From Pseudomonas sp. TH10 (GTDB lineage: Bacteria; Pseudomonadota; Gammaproteobacteria; Pseudomonadales; Pseudomonadaceae): 46,989 nt of DNA. This document shows positions 1-9,538 of this stretch, in pieces. The stretch covers positions 1 to 46,989 of the forward strand of contig NZ_JAEKEG010000079.1 of NCBI RefSeq assembly GCF_016651255.1, in the 5' to 3' direction. A program made the translations under genes and the position numbers. The stretch's first letter is position 1; each line of letters opens with the position of its first letter. Under the pieces are notes generated by a model. It was not told where the DNA came from. It did not search any database and saw only the letters and a program-made list of their open reading frames with translations.

Positions 1-1394
1 ACCTTCCATGAAACCGGCGACCTGGCTGGCGAGTTTGCGCCGCCATGGCGCGGTTGCCGGATTGGCCAGGGTCTGGTCTTCGTGGACAAAGCTTTTGATG
101 ATCGCGTTGTAGCCGAGCCATCGGCATGGCTCCGGCTCCCAGGCGCGCAACGCGTGTATTGCGCCATCGGGCAGCACCCACGGTTGCTTAACCAGTTCGG
201 TGTCGCGCTCCAGAATCAAATCCGCCAGCGTACGCCCACCGAGATTGCTGGCGCCGACGCCCTCCCCGCCATAACCACCGGACAGCGCGATGCCGTTGGC
301 GCGATCGCACAGCATGTGGGGCTTGAAACGTCGGGACATGCCCAGATTGCCTCCCCAGCCGTGGGTAATCCGCACGTTCTTGAGTTGGGGGAACAGCTCC
401 CCAAACAGATACCGGCGCAACTCCACTTCATTCGTCGTCAGGTCAAAGTTGTGGCGCAGCTTGCCGGCGAACTGGTAGCCACCCGGGCGCCAAACACCAG
501 GCGATTGTCAGCAGTGCGCTGGCCATAAGTGACCTGACGGCTGAACTCGCTGAACGCTTGGCCGCGGTTGAGGCCAATTTCATCCCAGGTCGCCGCGGAC
601 AACGGCTCGGTGGCGACGATCAGGCTTTGCACCGGTAACTGATAGCGGCCCAGTGGTGGCAAGGTCACCGAATAACCTTCCACGGCTGGCACGATCCAGC
701 GGCTGCGCACGCTGGCCTTGGCGGTGCGCAGACTGCCGGATTGCCAATGGGTGACCGGGCTGTTTTCGTAAATCTTCACACCCATGGCCTGCACGGTTCG
801 CGCAAGACCGCGCACCAGTTTTGCCGGATGAATGGTTGCCACATGCGGCGCGTAAATGCCGCCGTAAGGTTTGGCGATGCGAATCTGCTGCGCCAGTTGC
901 TCAGGGCTGAGCCAACGATAATCGTCGTCGGTCAGGCCTTGGGCGTGCAGCGTGCGGAGGTATTCCCGCAGTGTGGCTTCTTGCTCCGGATAACGCGCAG
1001 CGCAGTAAAGCACGCCGCCCTTGCGGTAATCGCAGTCGATGCCTTCGCGTTCGAGGACAACTTCCACCTCATCGGGAATGCTGTGCAGCAGATCAAAAGA
1101 CGCGCGGCGCTGCTCGGGCGACAGGCCTGCGAGCAGACGATCTTCGCCCAGCAGATTGCCCATCAACCACCCGCCATTGCGCCCGGACGCACCGAACCCG
1201 GCGGTTTGCGCCTCGACGATGGCGATCTCCAGCCCCGGCGCGAGCTTCTTCAGATAGTACGCGGTCCACAGCCCGGTGTAGCCGGCGCCGATGATCGCCA
1301 CGTCGACGTCTAAGTCCCGCTCAAGCTCGGGCCGCGCGGTCAGCGGCTCGTCGAGTTGATCCATCCACAAACTGATAGTGCGCCACGCCGGCAT
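1..1394 (-). pseudogene. FAD-dependent oxidoreductase (DAO family), partial and frameshifted
   Basis: This is a flavoprotein of the D-amino-acid oxidase/GlcD-like DAO family, similar in layout to gamma-glutamylputrescine oxidases, which oxidise amines or amino acids. The N-terminal Rossmann motif GAGYTGLWTAYYL follows a short lead (about residues 41-53), then GASGRNGGW, a typical FAD contact of this family. I chose ATG 1394 because a GGAG lies 8 bases upstream; a GTG at 1409 is also in frame. The reading frame breaks at the CCCGGG run at 482-487: the upstream frame ends ...DNRLVFGAR and runs out at 438, while the expected GGYQFAGKLRHNFDLT... continues one frame over to the window edge. One missing base explains this. 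The 3' end lies outside the window. The substrate cannot be told. It may be an error rather than a true pseudogene. The AraC gene at 1447 lies 52 bp upstream on the same strand. Confidence 0.8.
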
Positions 1395-1446
1395 GCAAGA
1401 CTCCGCCACTGAAAACCTTCGATGGCGTCGATCCTAGTGGCAGTGC

Positions 1447-2259
1447 TCAGGACAAGTCTTGCGCGCGTGTCCGCAAAGAAATTTGTTTCGCGTAAGCCTT
1501 CGGCGATTGCCCGGTGTGCTGGCGGAAGCAACTGTAAAACGCCGACAGCGAATTGAATCCGGCGGCGAAGGCCAGTTCATCGATACGTACCGGAGGCCTG
1601 GCGTCGTCCAGTGCGCGCAGCAAATGCTGCAACCGCGCCTGATTGACGTAGCGGTAGAAGCTCTGCCCAAGCACTTGGTTCAGCAGGTAGGAAATCTGAT
1701 TGCGGCTGTACCCGCACTCCTTCGCCACGCGTTGCAGGTCGAGTTCGGGATCGAGGTAAGGCTGCTGTTTGTCGAAATACTGCTGCAGATCGTCGGCCAT
1801 GAAGCTCAACTGCCTGGGTGACAGGCCGAGCCGACTGACGGCTGGGCGGTTACCGGTTGGCTTGTTGCCGGATTGTTCGTGCACCAGTGAAGCGTACTCG
1901 TTGACCCGCCATATCAAGCCATCGCGCACGGTTATCGCCTCGCTGGCGCGGAATGACACCAGACCCTCGCCGCCGCGCAGGGTAATGCGGTACTGGATAA
2001 AAGCGGTATCGCCGTCGATGCGGATCCTGTCGCTGTGTTCCAACGCTTCGTCGGGGTCGCGGGGCATGCTGCTGCGCACGTATTCGCGCAATTGGGCCAG
2101 CCCCATTACCCGGTTCTGAAAGAAATCGCTGTACTGCACCTGCGGGTGGTAAAGGGCCATCACCCCGTCCAGGTCCCGGTGCTTCCAGCGCAAGTGATAA
2201 CGCATGACCGTTTCGCTGGTGGCAAGTGTCTGTTGCGGTCCGTCATCGTCGGTGTGCAT
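1447..2259 (-). CDS. SnoaL-like/AraC fusion transcriptional regulator
   Basis: A 270-residue protein with two parts. Residues about 10-125 look like a SnoaL/NTF2-like domain (MRYHLRWKHRDLDGVMALYH..., then a beta-rich stretch with RITLRGGEGLVSFRASEAI). Residues about 165-265 are an AraC-type double helix-turn-helix (VAKECGYSRNQISYLLNQVLGQSFYRYVN and ELAFAAGFNSLSAFYSCFRQHTGQSPKAY). The C-terminal part binds DNA; the NTF2-like cup would be the ligand-sensing part in place of the usual cupin, which is an inference. It lies 52 bp upstream of the FAD oxidoreductase on the same strand, so it probably controls that gene or is cotranscribed with it. The ATG at 2259 has only a weak ribosome binding site. 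Confidence 0.88.
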   Translation of the reverse strand: MHTDDDGPQQTLATSETVMRYHLRWKHRDLDGVMALYHPQVQYSDFFQNRVMGLAQLREYVRSSMPRDPDEALEHSDRIRIDGDTAFIQYRITLRGGEGLVSFRASEAITVRDGLIWRVNEYASLVHEQSGNKPTGNRPAVSRLGLSPRQLSFMADDLQQYFDKQQPYLDPELDLQRVAKECGYSRNQISYLLNQVLGQSFYRYVNQARLQHLLRALDDARPPVRIDELAFAAGFNSLSAFYSCFRQHTGQSPKAYAKQISLRTRAQDLS

Positions 2260-2511
2260 AAACGGCTCAATGAAAAAACCCGAGCTTGCCCAAGTTCTGC
2301 CTGCGCTTCAATGGTCAGGGAAGGTGCTATGAGTGCGAATCGCTGCCGGCTATTGCGCCCAAGCGTGATCTGCATCAAAAAATGCCAGCCAATCGCCAAA
2401 CGGTTTGAAAAAGCCACAGGATTTTCACATCCGGATGCTACTTTTAATGGCAGTCACCGGTTGAGCCATTGAAGGCTCTTCCCTCCTAACATGAGCTAAC
2501 GGAAGCGCTCG

Positions 2512-2535
2512 ATGAAGAAGGCGGGCAATACATGA
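2512..2535 (+). promoter_or_regulatory. Possible leader mini-ORF coupled to the DUF1652 gene
   Basis: ATG at 2512 opens a seven-codon frame (MKKAGNT) whose TGA overlaps the ATG of the DUF1652 gene at 2532. GGAAG sits about 8 bases before this ATG, a better placed ribosome site than the one before 2532. It may serve translational coupling, or may be a chance frame. Confidence 0.3.
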
Positions 2536-2804
2536 ATAAAGGTTTTAGCAAGGTCACGTTCCCAAACGCCTGCCAGCTGATGCGCTGGCATTTTCATCCC
2601 ATGGGCTTCGAGGCGAGCATGGACGCGCCTGGGAGCATGATTGCCCGCCTGTTTGATCGCGTCAGTGGCGAGACCATGATCGCCATTGCCGGTATTCCGT
2701 GCGCGACGGTGATGAACGCTGCGGATGTGGAGCGCATTATTGAAGCGGTGGAGGACGAGCTTGAAGCGTTTGTTCCGCCGGTTTCGTTCAGGAGCTATGC
2801 CTGA
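2532..2804 (+). CDS. DUF1652 family protein
   Basis: A 90-residue protein of the DUF1652 family, which is largely confined to Pseudomonas and has no known function. The sequence shows the family hallmarks: FPNACQLMRWHFHPMGFEAS near the N-terminus, an RLFDRVSGE stretch and IAGIPCATVMNAADVERIIEA before an acidic helix. It has no signal peptide or membrane segment, so it is expected in the cytoplasm. Its ATG overlaps the stop of a seven-codon reading frame starting at 2512 (ATGA overlap), which has a GGAAG ribosome binding site; translation may be coupled. Confidence 0.85.
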   Translation: MNKGFSKVTFPNACQLMRWHFHPMGFEASMDAPGSMIARLFDRVSGETMIAIAGIPCATVMNAADVERIIEAVEDELEAFVPPVSFRSYA

Positions 2805-2828
2805 AATCTTTGTAGGTTAAACAGCGGG

Positions 2829-2843
2829 GCCGCGTCGCGGCCA
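2829..2843. terminator. Short GC hairpin between convergent genes
   Basis: GGCCGC-GTC-GCGGCC forms a 6-bp stem between the convergent DUF1652 and helicase genes. It lacks a T-run on either side, so it is at best a weak or Rho-dependent terminator. Confidence 0.3.
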
Positions 2844-2887
2844 GCGCAAGCGAGCTCTCTCGCCACATCAAGCGCCTCGCCACAGGC

Positions 2888-5371
2888 TCATGCCTTTTCA
2901 GACTGTGCCTTGCCTTCCCGGTGATCGGCGAAGAACGCCTTGCCCTTGCCGACACGATCAGACGCCTTGGGCAAGTTGGCTGCCTGGGTGTCCTGGGCAT
3001 CGACATACCAGTAGCAGTGGCTTACCGCCCGGGTAATGCCGACGTAGGCCAAACGCAGGATCTCGTCCTTTTGCGCATTATCGTAGGCCTCGTTGTCACC
3101 CGCCTTACCTAGCCCCGCCATACGGTACACCTGGTTCTTGTAGGGAGAGCTGGTGAGATGCTGGCAATCACCCAACAAGAACACGGCGTCGGCCTGAAGG
3201 CCCTTGGCGCTGTGATAGGTCAGTTGTTTCAACCGGCGCGCCTCATACGGCAAGCTAGAATCAACATTAAGTACTGGCTGAATATACTGCTCAATCAATA
3301 GCTTATCGCTGCTTTTTCGATACAACATTAAGATCGAATGGCCTTGACGGTAGTGTTCCATCAGCCGGTTGGCCATGCCCTGATCGTCCCGATCGAGCAC
3401 ATTCACCGGTACCAGCGCCTTGGGTGCGCCGCTAGCCTTGGCTTTCTTGCCGGCAATGGCCGGCGCGGCCCGCACGATGTGTTCGGCAGCATCAATGATG
3501 TGCTGATGGCTGCGATAGTTGTCGCTGAGCATGACCTTGGTGGTGCTCGGCGACGCAAACTCCTTGTTGAAATCCATGAAAAAGCTGGGCGAACTGCCCC
3601 GCCAGCCGTAGATCGATTGCCAATCATCGCCCACGCACAACAATGATGAACGCTGTGCACCTCGGCCGACGTGCATGGCGGGACCGCGACTGCGGATTTC
3701 GGCCAGGCTGGCGCGAATCCAGGAGACTATCTGCGGGGAAACGTCCTGGAATTCATCGATCATCAAATGCGCCAGCGGGCGCAGCAGGTCGTTGCTCAGC
3801 AGCTTGAGGTTTTCCGGAGAATGTTCGCTGAACAGCGCGAACATGCGGTTATAAGTCATGATCGGTGGTTTCTGGTCCAGCAGATGATCTTCCAGTGCTC
3901 TCCAGTACAGGCTCAACGCCTCGAAGAAGAACCGGTCGGGATCGTCTTTTGCAAAGCTCATCTGACCCACGGCCGTCGGTACATCCAGGCCAAGGTTCTC
4001 GATGAACCCGGCCGCGGCGACAAAACAGTCCAGCAACGGCGCGGAAGCCAACTCACCCTTGACCTTGTAATCGAAGCCAGGACCGGCACTGGCATCACCG
4101 GCAAGCGACGCCAGCACTCGTTTGGAAGATTGATAGGTATCTAACCATATCAATGGCTTACGACAGAAAGCTTGAAACAACGTGCGCTTTACCGCCCATT
4201 CCGCCCGTACTGACAATTTTGACCCCGGACGGCTAACCTGTGGGTTTTCCTGCGGATCAAAACCCAGCACCACCCAGGCATCCAGGGTCGGGATGTAGCC
4301 GTGACAATGGAAGGTCGAGCCATTGATGTCGAACGTCTGGCGCTTGGGTTCGATGCCCTTGATCGGCCACGCCCCGGCGCGAAACCACAGGTCTTCGATG
4401 GTATCGCACAGTTCTTCATCACGATTGGCAGCCAGTTGGGTCACCGCCACGCGTTTCTGCACGTCAGGGTGATCGCGCTCCAGCTCCTTGAGTTGCAGGG
4501 CATGCCGGGACAGCGGCGTGATCAGTTCGCGAAAGCGCGCATCGCGAGTATGCAGGCTGTGGTAGCAGGCGTTGAGCTGCTGGCGCTGGGCGTCATTGAT
4601 GCGCAGGTCGAACGGATTGCTGTCGGCATCATCGTCCTGGCTGGTTGCGCGCAGGCTGAGGTTCTCGAAGGCTTGCAGGCGTTCGAACCCTGGCAAGCTG
4701 CGCACCAGGGGCAGGATTCGTGAGTGAAAAGTGCGCACCAGGTCGCGCGCCTCCTTGAAACTCAGCGCCCGCCCCCACAGTGCAAACATCTCGATCAGCT
4801 TGTTGATGAAGTCCTTGCGCGACTCCCGGGTAAAAGTCACGACGGTCATGGAGTCGAGTTCGAAGCCCAGATAGTGGGTCAACAGCAGGATACGCAGCAC
4901 CAGGGTCGTCGACTTCCCTGCTCCGGCACCGGCGATCACCGAGGTCGACGGCGTGTCGCTGAAGATCATCTTCCACTGCGCAGCACTTGGCTGGGCATGG
5001 GCTGGCAGTAACCGGCCGACATCGGCCTTCATGCGTTTTTTCAGTTCGGCGGTCAATGGCAGGCGCCAGTCGTCGAACAGGTAATCGTCGACGTTGGGCG
5101 GGCGATGCTCGGTGCTGCGCGAGTCGCGAATCAACAGAACCTGCCGCCCCTCTTCAAGCCCTTCGAGCTTGCCTTCCTTATACCCGTAATCCACCCCCGC
5201 ACTGTGCCCGCTGCGAAACCCATCCGCCTGCCCGTGCAACCACGATGCCCGGTGCTGGGCACGCAGGCGCGTCAGGCCGTGGCCAAAGAACCGTGCAGCA
5301 AGGCGTTTGAGCAATGGCATTTCTGCCAACGGACGAAGTTCAGGAGGAAGGTCGGGGGTGTGTTGCGGCAC
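2888..5371 (-). CDS. UvrD/Rep-like superfamily I DNA helicase
   Basis: An 827-residue ATP-dependent helicase, presumably a 3'-5' DNA translocase in repair or replication restart. The superfamily 1A motifs are complete and in order: Q132 in a Q-motif-like stretch, Walker A GAGAGKST (148-155), Walker B LMIDEFQDVS, motif III VGDDWQSIYGWRGS, motif IV LSDNYRSH, motif V YHSAKGLQADAVFL and motif VI LRLAYVGITRA. Before the motor lies about 130 residues of unknown fold with a basic start and a Gly/Glu/Lys-rich piece (GYKEGKLEGLEEG). No nuclease motif was seen at the C-terminus. The start is GTG at 5371 with GGAG 9 bases upstream; ATG 5320 is the alternative. It is transcribed alone and does not belong to a recBCD-like operon. 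Confidence 0.93.
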   Translation of the reverse strand: MPQHTPDLPPELRPLAEMPLLKRLAARFFGHGLTRLRAQHRASWLHGQADGFRSGHSAGVDYGYKEGKLEGLEEGRQVLLIRDSRSTEHRPPNVDDYLFDDWRLPLTAELKKRMKADVGRLLPAHAQPSAAQWKMIFSDTPSTSVIAGAGAGKSTTLVLRILLLTHYLGFELDSMTVVTFTRESRKDFINKLIEMFALWGRALSFKEARDLVRTFHSRILPLVRSLPGFERLQAFENLSLRATSQDDDADSNPFDLRINDAQRQQLNACYHSLHTRDARFRELITPLSRHALQLKELERDHPDVQKRVAVTQLAANRDEELCDTIEDLWFRAGAWPIKGIEPKRQTFDINGSTFHCHGYIPTLDAWVVLGFDPQENPQVSRPGSKLSVRAEWAVKRTLFQAFCRKPLIWLDTYQSSKRVLASLAGDASAGPGFDYKVKGELASAPLLDCFVAAAGFIENLGLDVPTAVGQMSFAKDDPDRFFFEALSLYWRALEDHLLDQKPPIMTYNRMFALFSEHSPENLKLLSNDLLRPLAHLMIDEFQDVSPQIVSWIRASLAEIRSRGPAMHVGRGAQRSSLLCVGDDWQSIYGWRGSSPSFFMDFNKEFASPSTTKVMLSDNYRSHQHIIDAAEHIVRAAPAIAGKKAKASGAPKALVPVNVLDRDDQGMANRLMEHYRQGHSILMLYRKSSDKLLIEQYIQPVLNVDSSLPYEARRLKQLTYHSAKGLQADAVFLLGDCQHLTSSPYKNQVYRMAGLGKAGDNEAYDNAQKDEILRLAYVGITRAVSHCYWYVDAQDTQAANLPKASDRVGKGKAFFADHREGKAQSEKA

Positions 5372-5504
5372 GCGGATGGACTCCAGGCTGTGAGGCTGTT
5401 GGGCGCTATGGTGTCTTTATTTGGCCTGGAGTTCTAGCGAAATGCTTGCGAGTCATTGGGTTAGGCGATGAATTGAACCCTCGCTGGGAAGATCTTCACC
5501 CCTA

Positions 5505-5530
5505 AATATATCGAGTGTTTCGATTATATT
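5505..5530. promoter_or_regulatory. AT-rich imperfect palindrome upstream of the pirin gene
   Basis: AATATATCGA and TCGATTATATT face each other across about 5 bases, the only strongly AT-rich part of the 238-bp gap between the helicase and pirin genes. This could be a regulator site in the divergent promoter region; the protein is unknown. Confidence 0.4.
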
Positions 5531-5609
5531 GAGGCATTATTTACGCTTTTTATCGATGTTTTACTGATAGATGATCGGTGCCATAAACCACAGGTTTCAG
5601 GAGACGATC

Positions 5610-6305
5610 ATGCTTGAACTCAGACCTTTCAGCTCGCTGGGCGGCGCCCATCACGGCTGGTTGGATGCCCATCACCACTTTTCGTTCGCCGAGTATCACG
5701 ATCCGCAGCGCATGAACTGGGGCAATCTGCGGGTCTGGAATGATGACGTGATTGCCTCGGGCACCGGTTTCCCTAAACACCCGCACCGGGACATGGAGAT
5801 CATCACTTATGTCCGTGAAGGCGCGATTACTCACGAAGACAACCTTGGCAACAAGGGGCGCACCGAAGCCGGAAACGTTCAGGTCATGAGCGCCGGCACC
5901 GGGATTGCCCACAGCGAGTACAACCTGGAAGCGACCGAGACGCGGATTTTCCAGATCTGGATCATTCCCAATGAAGCTGGATCGGCGCCTTCCTGGGGCG
6001 CCAAGCCGTTCCCCAAGGGGCAACGCGAAGGTTTTGTAACCCTGGCCAGCGGCAAGGCGGGAGATGATGAAAGCCTGCGGATTCGTGCGGATGCCCGCCT
6101 GGTCGCGGCCAACCTCAAGGCTGGGGAAACAGCTGAATATCGCCTCGACAGTGGCCGCCGCGCCTACCTGGTTCCGGCTACAGGCCGTATTGAAGTCAAT
6201 GGCTTGCAGGCACAAGCTCGAGACGGTGTGGCGATTGCAGATGAGCAGGTGCTGCGAGTGACTGCCATTGAAGACAGTGAAGTGGTGCTGGTAGACCTGG
6301 CTTGA
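5610..6305 (+). CDS. Pirin family protein (YhaK/YhhW type)
   Basis: A 231-residue bicupin of the pirin family; some members are quercetin 2,3-dioxygenases, others are redox sensors. The metal ligands of the N-terminal cupin are all present and at the family's usual positions: His57 and His59 (KHPHRDME), His101 and Glu103 (AHSEYN), so iron or another divalent metal is expected. ATG 5610 was chosen over the upstream in-frame codon because CAGGAG lies 7-12 bases before it and family members begin MLELRPF. It is a single gene between a divergent helicase and a convergent phosphoglucomutase, ending at a strong bidirectional terminator. The physiological substrate is not known. Confidence 0.93.
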   Translation: MLELRPFSSLGGAHHGWLDAHHHFSFAEYHDPQRMNWGNLRVWNDDVIASGTGFPKHPHRDMEIITYVREGAITHEDNLGNKGRTEAGNVQVMSAGTGIAHSEYNLEATETRIFQIWIIPNEAGSAPSWGAKPFPKGQREGFVTLASGKAGDDESLRIRADARLVAANLKAGETAEYRLDSGRRAYLVPATGRIEVNGLQAQARDGVAIADEQVLRVTAIEDSEVVLVDLA

Positions 6306-6326
6306 ACGGCAAAGCCATCAAGGCAA

Positions 6327-6358
6327 AAAAGGGGCGAACCTCAACGGTCGCCCCTTTT
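6327..6358. terminator. Bidirectional rho-independent terminator
   Basis: AAAAGGGGCGA and TCGCCCCTTTT form an 11-bp stem with a 10-base loop, with an A-run on the left and T-run on the right. It can end transcription of both the pirin gene (+) and pgm (-). Confidence 0.9.
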
Positions 6359-6381
6359 GCTGTTGCGTGACCCTATCCTGA

Positions 6382-8028
6382 TTACTTCGAGGAAATAGCG
6401 CCGTCCACCAGTGTCTGCGCTTCTGCAACCAGCAGCTTGAGGTGCTCGTCACTGACGAAACTCTCGGCGTAGATCTTGTAGATGTCCTCGGTACCCGATG
6501 GGCGTGCCGCGAACCAGCCGTTTTCGGTCATCACTTTAAGACCGCCAATCGCCTGATCGTTACCCGGTGCATGGCTGAGGATGCTCTGGATTTTCTCGCC
6601 TGCGAGTTCGGTCGAGGTGACTTGTGCCGGTGACAGTTTGCTGAGCAACGCTTTCTGCTCCGGGTTGGCCTTGGCGTCGACACGTACCGAGAACGGCTCG
6701 CCCAGTTCATCGGTCAGGGCGCGATAGGCCTGACTTGGATCGCGGCCAGTGCGGGCAGTCATTTCGGCAGCGAGCAAGGCCGGGATCAAACCGTCCTTGT
6801 CGGTGCTCCATACACCGCCGTCCTTGCGCAGGAACGAAGCCCCTGCGCTCTCTTCGCCACCAAAACCCAACGAGCCGTCGAACAGACCTTCGGCGAACCA
6901 TTTGAAACCGACTGGCACTTCGTACAGGCGACGGCCCAGGCGCTTGGCAACACGATCGATAAGACCGCTGCTCACCACGGTTTTACCCACGGCCGCGTCG
7001 GCGCGCCATTGCGGACGGTTCTGGAACAGGTAATCAATGGACACGGCCAGATAGTTGTTCGGTGCCAGCAAACCACCGGACGGAGTGACGATGCCGTGAC
7101 GGTCGTGATCCGGATCGCAGGCAAACGCAACGTCGAAGCGCTCTTTCAGACCGATCAAGCCTTGCATCGCGTGGCTGGACGATGGGTCCATGCGAATCTG
7201 GCCATCCCAGTCAACGGTCATGAAGCGGAAAGTCGCATCGACTTGTTTGTTCACCACATCCAGGTCCAGGCGGTAGTGCTCGGCAATGGCCGACCAGTAG
7301 CGCACCCCTGCTCCGCCCAGCGGATCAACGCCGAGACGCAGCTTGGCGTCACGGATCGCGTCGAAGTCGATCACATTGATCAGGTCGGCAACGTAGCTGT
7401 TCACGTAGTCGTGACGATGGGTGGTGCTGGCCTTGAGTGCCTGCTCGTAGCTGATGCGCTTGACGCCGGCCAGTTTGTTGGCCAGCAGTTCGTTGGCCTT
7501 GGCTTCGATCCACTTGGTGATGTGTGTGTCGGCCGGCCCACCGTTGGTTGGGTTGTATTTGTAACCCCCGCTTTGTGGCGGATTATGCGACGGCGTGATG
7601 ACGATGCCGTCGGCCAGGCCCGAGGTGCGGCCACGGTTGTAGCAAAGAATGGCGTGGGAAATTGCCGGCGTCGGGGTGTACTCGTCGCCCTCGGCGATCA
7701 TTACCGTCACGCCGTTGGCCGCCAGCACTTCCAGCGCGCTCGCCCCGGCCGGGGTCGACAAGGCATGGGTATCGATACCGACGAACAACGGGCCGGTAAT
7801 GCCCTGAGCCTCGCGATACAGGCAGATCGCCTGGCTGATGGCCAGAACGTGCCACTCATTGAAACTCAAGTCGAAGGAACTGCCCCGGTGACCGGAGGTG
7901 CCAAACGCTACGCGCTGGGTCGAAACCGATGCATCAGGCTGGCCGGTGTAATAAGCCGTTACCAGTCGCGGGATGTCGACCAACAATTCTGCCGGTGCCG
8001 GTTTGCCCGCAAAAGGACTGAGTGTCAT
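6382..8028 (-). CDS. pgm: Phosphoglucomutase, alpha-D-glucose specific
   Basis: A 548-residue cytoplasmic enzyme interconverting glucose 1-phosphate and glucose 6-phosphate, of the bacterial Pgm type (E. coli Pgm length about 546). The catalytic phosphoserine lies in [16 protein letters not shown], the metal loop is CDPDHDRHG, the sugar-binding loop is [12 protein letters not shown], and the phosphate-binding loop near the C-terminus is [20 protein letters not shown] lies 7 bases before the ATG at 8028. The gene is 109 bp downstream of the MocR regulator on the same strand, but its household role makes a regulatory link unlikely. Confidence 0.97.
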   Translation of the reverse strand: MTLSPFAGKPAPAELLVDIPRLVTAYYTGQPDASVSTQRVAFGTSGHRGSSFDLSFNEWHVLAISQAICLYREAQGITGPLFVGIDTHALSTPAGASALEVLAANGVTVMIAEGDEYTPTPAISHAILCYNRGRTSGLADGIVITPSHNPPQSGGYKYNPTNGGPADTHITKWIEAKANELLANKLAGVKRISYEQALKASTTHRHDYVNSYVADLINVIDFDAIRDAKLRLGVDPLGGAGVRYWSAIAEHYRLDLDVVNKQVDATFRFMTVDWDGQIRMDPSSSHAMQGLIGLKERFDVAFACDPDHDRHGIVTPSGGLLAPNNYLAVSIDYLFQNRPQWRADAAVGKTVVSSGLIDRVAKRLGRRLYEVPVGFKWFAEGLFDGSLGFGGEESAGASFLRKDGGVWSTDKDGLIPALLAAEMTARTGRDPSQAYRALTDELGEPFSVRVDAKANPEQKALLSKLSPAQVTSTELAGEKIQSILSHAPGNDQAIGGLKVMTENGWFAARPSGTEDIYKIYAESFVSDEHLKLLVAEAQTLVDGAISSK

Positions 8029-8137
8029 GCAAAACCTCTGAAATAGAGTGGTTCAGGAAATACAGCGCAGTTTACTGGCAGTTTGACCACAACGCGATCA
8101 GATCGATCCCCCACGTGCACGACACCGGCTGCTTTGT

Positions 8138-9538
8138 TTAATCCAGCGACTCCAGGCGCAACGCGTCACCGAGCAAGCCGATGGCGGCCGACAGGTCATG
8201 ATCGCCGCCGAAGGTATGGCTCAGACGCATGTGCTGCGCATGCAGTCCCTGCAAACTGAACAACTCGCCGGGGGCAATCAATACCTGGCGTTGCAGCAGG
8301 CGCTGGAACACCCGGCGCACATCCACCTGGCGCAATGAGCGTACCCAGATCGTTGCGCCGCCCTGGGGCTCGACAAAGCTCAGGGCATCGCCCAGGCGTT
8401 CGTTCAGCAACTGGCTCATCTGTACCGAGCGATCCTTGAGCAGGCGACGCAACACTTGAAGGTGCTGATCAATCCGCCCATTGATGTACAGGCGTGCGAT
8501 GGCTTTCTGGCGAATCGGCGACAATCGGAACGAGCGCAACAGAAATTGCCGTTGCAGTTGCATGCGCAGATGCCGCGAAAGCACATAGCCAAAGGGCGCC
8601 TCAGGCCCGATGATTTTTTCAAACGTCGAATAGACCAGCAGCCGATCAGGGTCCAACAGGTCGCGAAAGCGCAGGCCGTCCGGATCGAAGCCAAGTTCGC
8701 CGTGACAGTCGTTTTCCAGGACCCAGCAGGCATGCCGCTCCAGCAGTCGCGCAATGGCCCGCCGGTTGTCCTCGGACGCCAGACTGGCGCGGGGCATATT
8801 CAACCGCGAAGACAACAGCACCAGTTGCACCGGATTCAGCTGCAGCGTCCGTTCAAGCGTGTCGATATCCAGCTCGCCGTCGGCTTGTACGGCCAATTCA
8901 ATAACCTTGACGTTGGCCGACTCGAACAGGCGCAGCACGGGCCAGTCGCAAGGCGATTCCACCACGACTGTGGAATGCCTGAGGCTCAGCACCTCGATCA
9001 GGATCTCCAGCACGCCACGCAGATCCGCGCCGATATACACGTCCTCGGCGTGCCAGCAGCGCAGTGGCGAGGTGGTATACCGCGCCGCCAGTGCAGCCCG
9101 CAGTTCCAGTTCGCCGCAGGGTTGCGCTGACGATTGCGGCTGCCGCGGGTACTGGCGTAGCAATTCCCTCTCCAGCAGCAGCAAAGGGCTGTCGAGGGGC
9201 TGCAACAGGGTGGGTTCGTCGGCGCTGAGCACCAGCATTGACGGGTTTCGGGCGTTGACGTAAACGGTTTCCAGCAGATCGTGACCATCGCCCAGGGTGT
9301 CGATGGACGACATCGGTACTGCGTAGTAGCCCGACTTGGCCAAGGAGTAGACCCGCCCCTCTTTCTCCAGTAGCGAGTAGGCATACTGGATGGTCGAGAT
9401 CGAGACGCTCAAGCGGTCGGCCAATTGGCGCAAGGAAGGGAGGCGCACCCGGGCGTCCCTGGCCGACTCGTTGATCAGTTGGGTCAGGTAGCGGTAAACC
9501 GCCTGGTAGGCAAAGCCGGTTTCTCGCACGCCATTCAA
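8138..9538 (-). CDS. MocR-type GntR family regulator with aminotransferase-like domain
   Basis: A 466-residue protein: N-terminal winged helix of the GntR family (about 10-80, with LRQLADRLSVSISTIQYAYSLLEKEGRVY), then a fold-type I aminotransferase-like domain (about 110-460). The likely PLP lysine is in STFEKIIGPEAPFGYV and the ring-nitrogen aspartate in ENDCHGELGFD; MocR proteins more often have EDDY there, so this copy is somewhat divergent. MocR regulators bind PLP or an amino compound and usually control neighbouring genes. The start is TTG 9538, which overlaps the stop of the upstream gene (TTGA), or GTG 9529; the region before both is rich in G. The overlap with the unknown gene at 9535-10988 indicates one operon. 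Confidence 0.9.
   Translation of the reverse strand: MNGVRETGFAYQAVYRYLTQLINESARDARVRLPSLRQLADRLSVSISTIQYAYSLLEKEGRVYSLAKSGYYAVPMSSIDTLGDGHDLLETVYVNARNPSMLVLSADEPTLLQPLDSPLLLLERELLRQYPRQPQSSAQPCGELELRAALAARYTTSPLRCWHAEDVYIGADLRGVLEILIEVLSLRHSTVVVESPCDWPVLRLFESANVKVIELAVQADGELDIDTLERTLQLNPVQLVLLSSRLNMPRASLASEDNRRAIARLLERHACWVLENDCHGELGFDPDGLRFRDLLDPDRLLVYSTFEKIIGPEAPFGYVLSRHLRMQLQRQFLLRSFRLSPIRQKAIARLYINGRIDQHLQVLRRLLKDRSVQMSQLLNERLGDALSFVEPQGGATIWVRSLRQVDVRRVFQRLLQRQVLIAPGELFSLQGLHAQHMRLSHTFGGDHDLSAAIGLLGDALRLESLD

Noticed and set aside
7009..8046. Plus-strand open frame opposite pgm
   Set aside because: Shadow of pgm, whose active-site motifs are complete on the minus strand.
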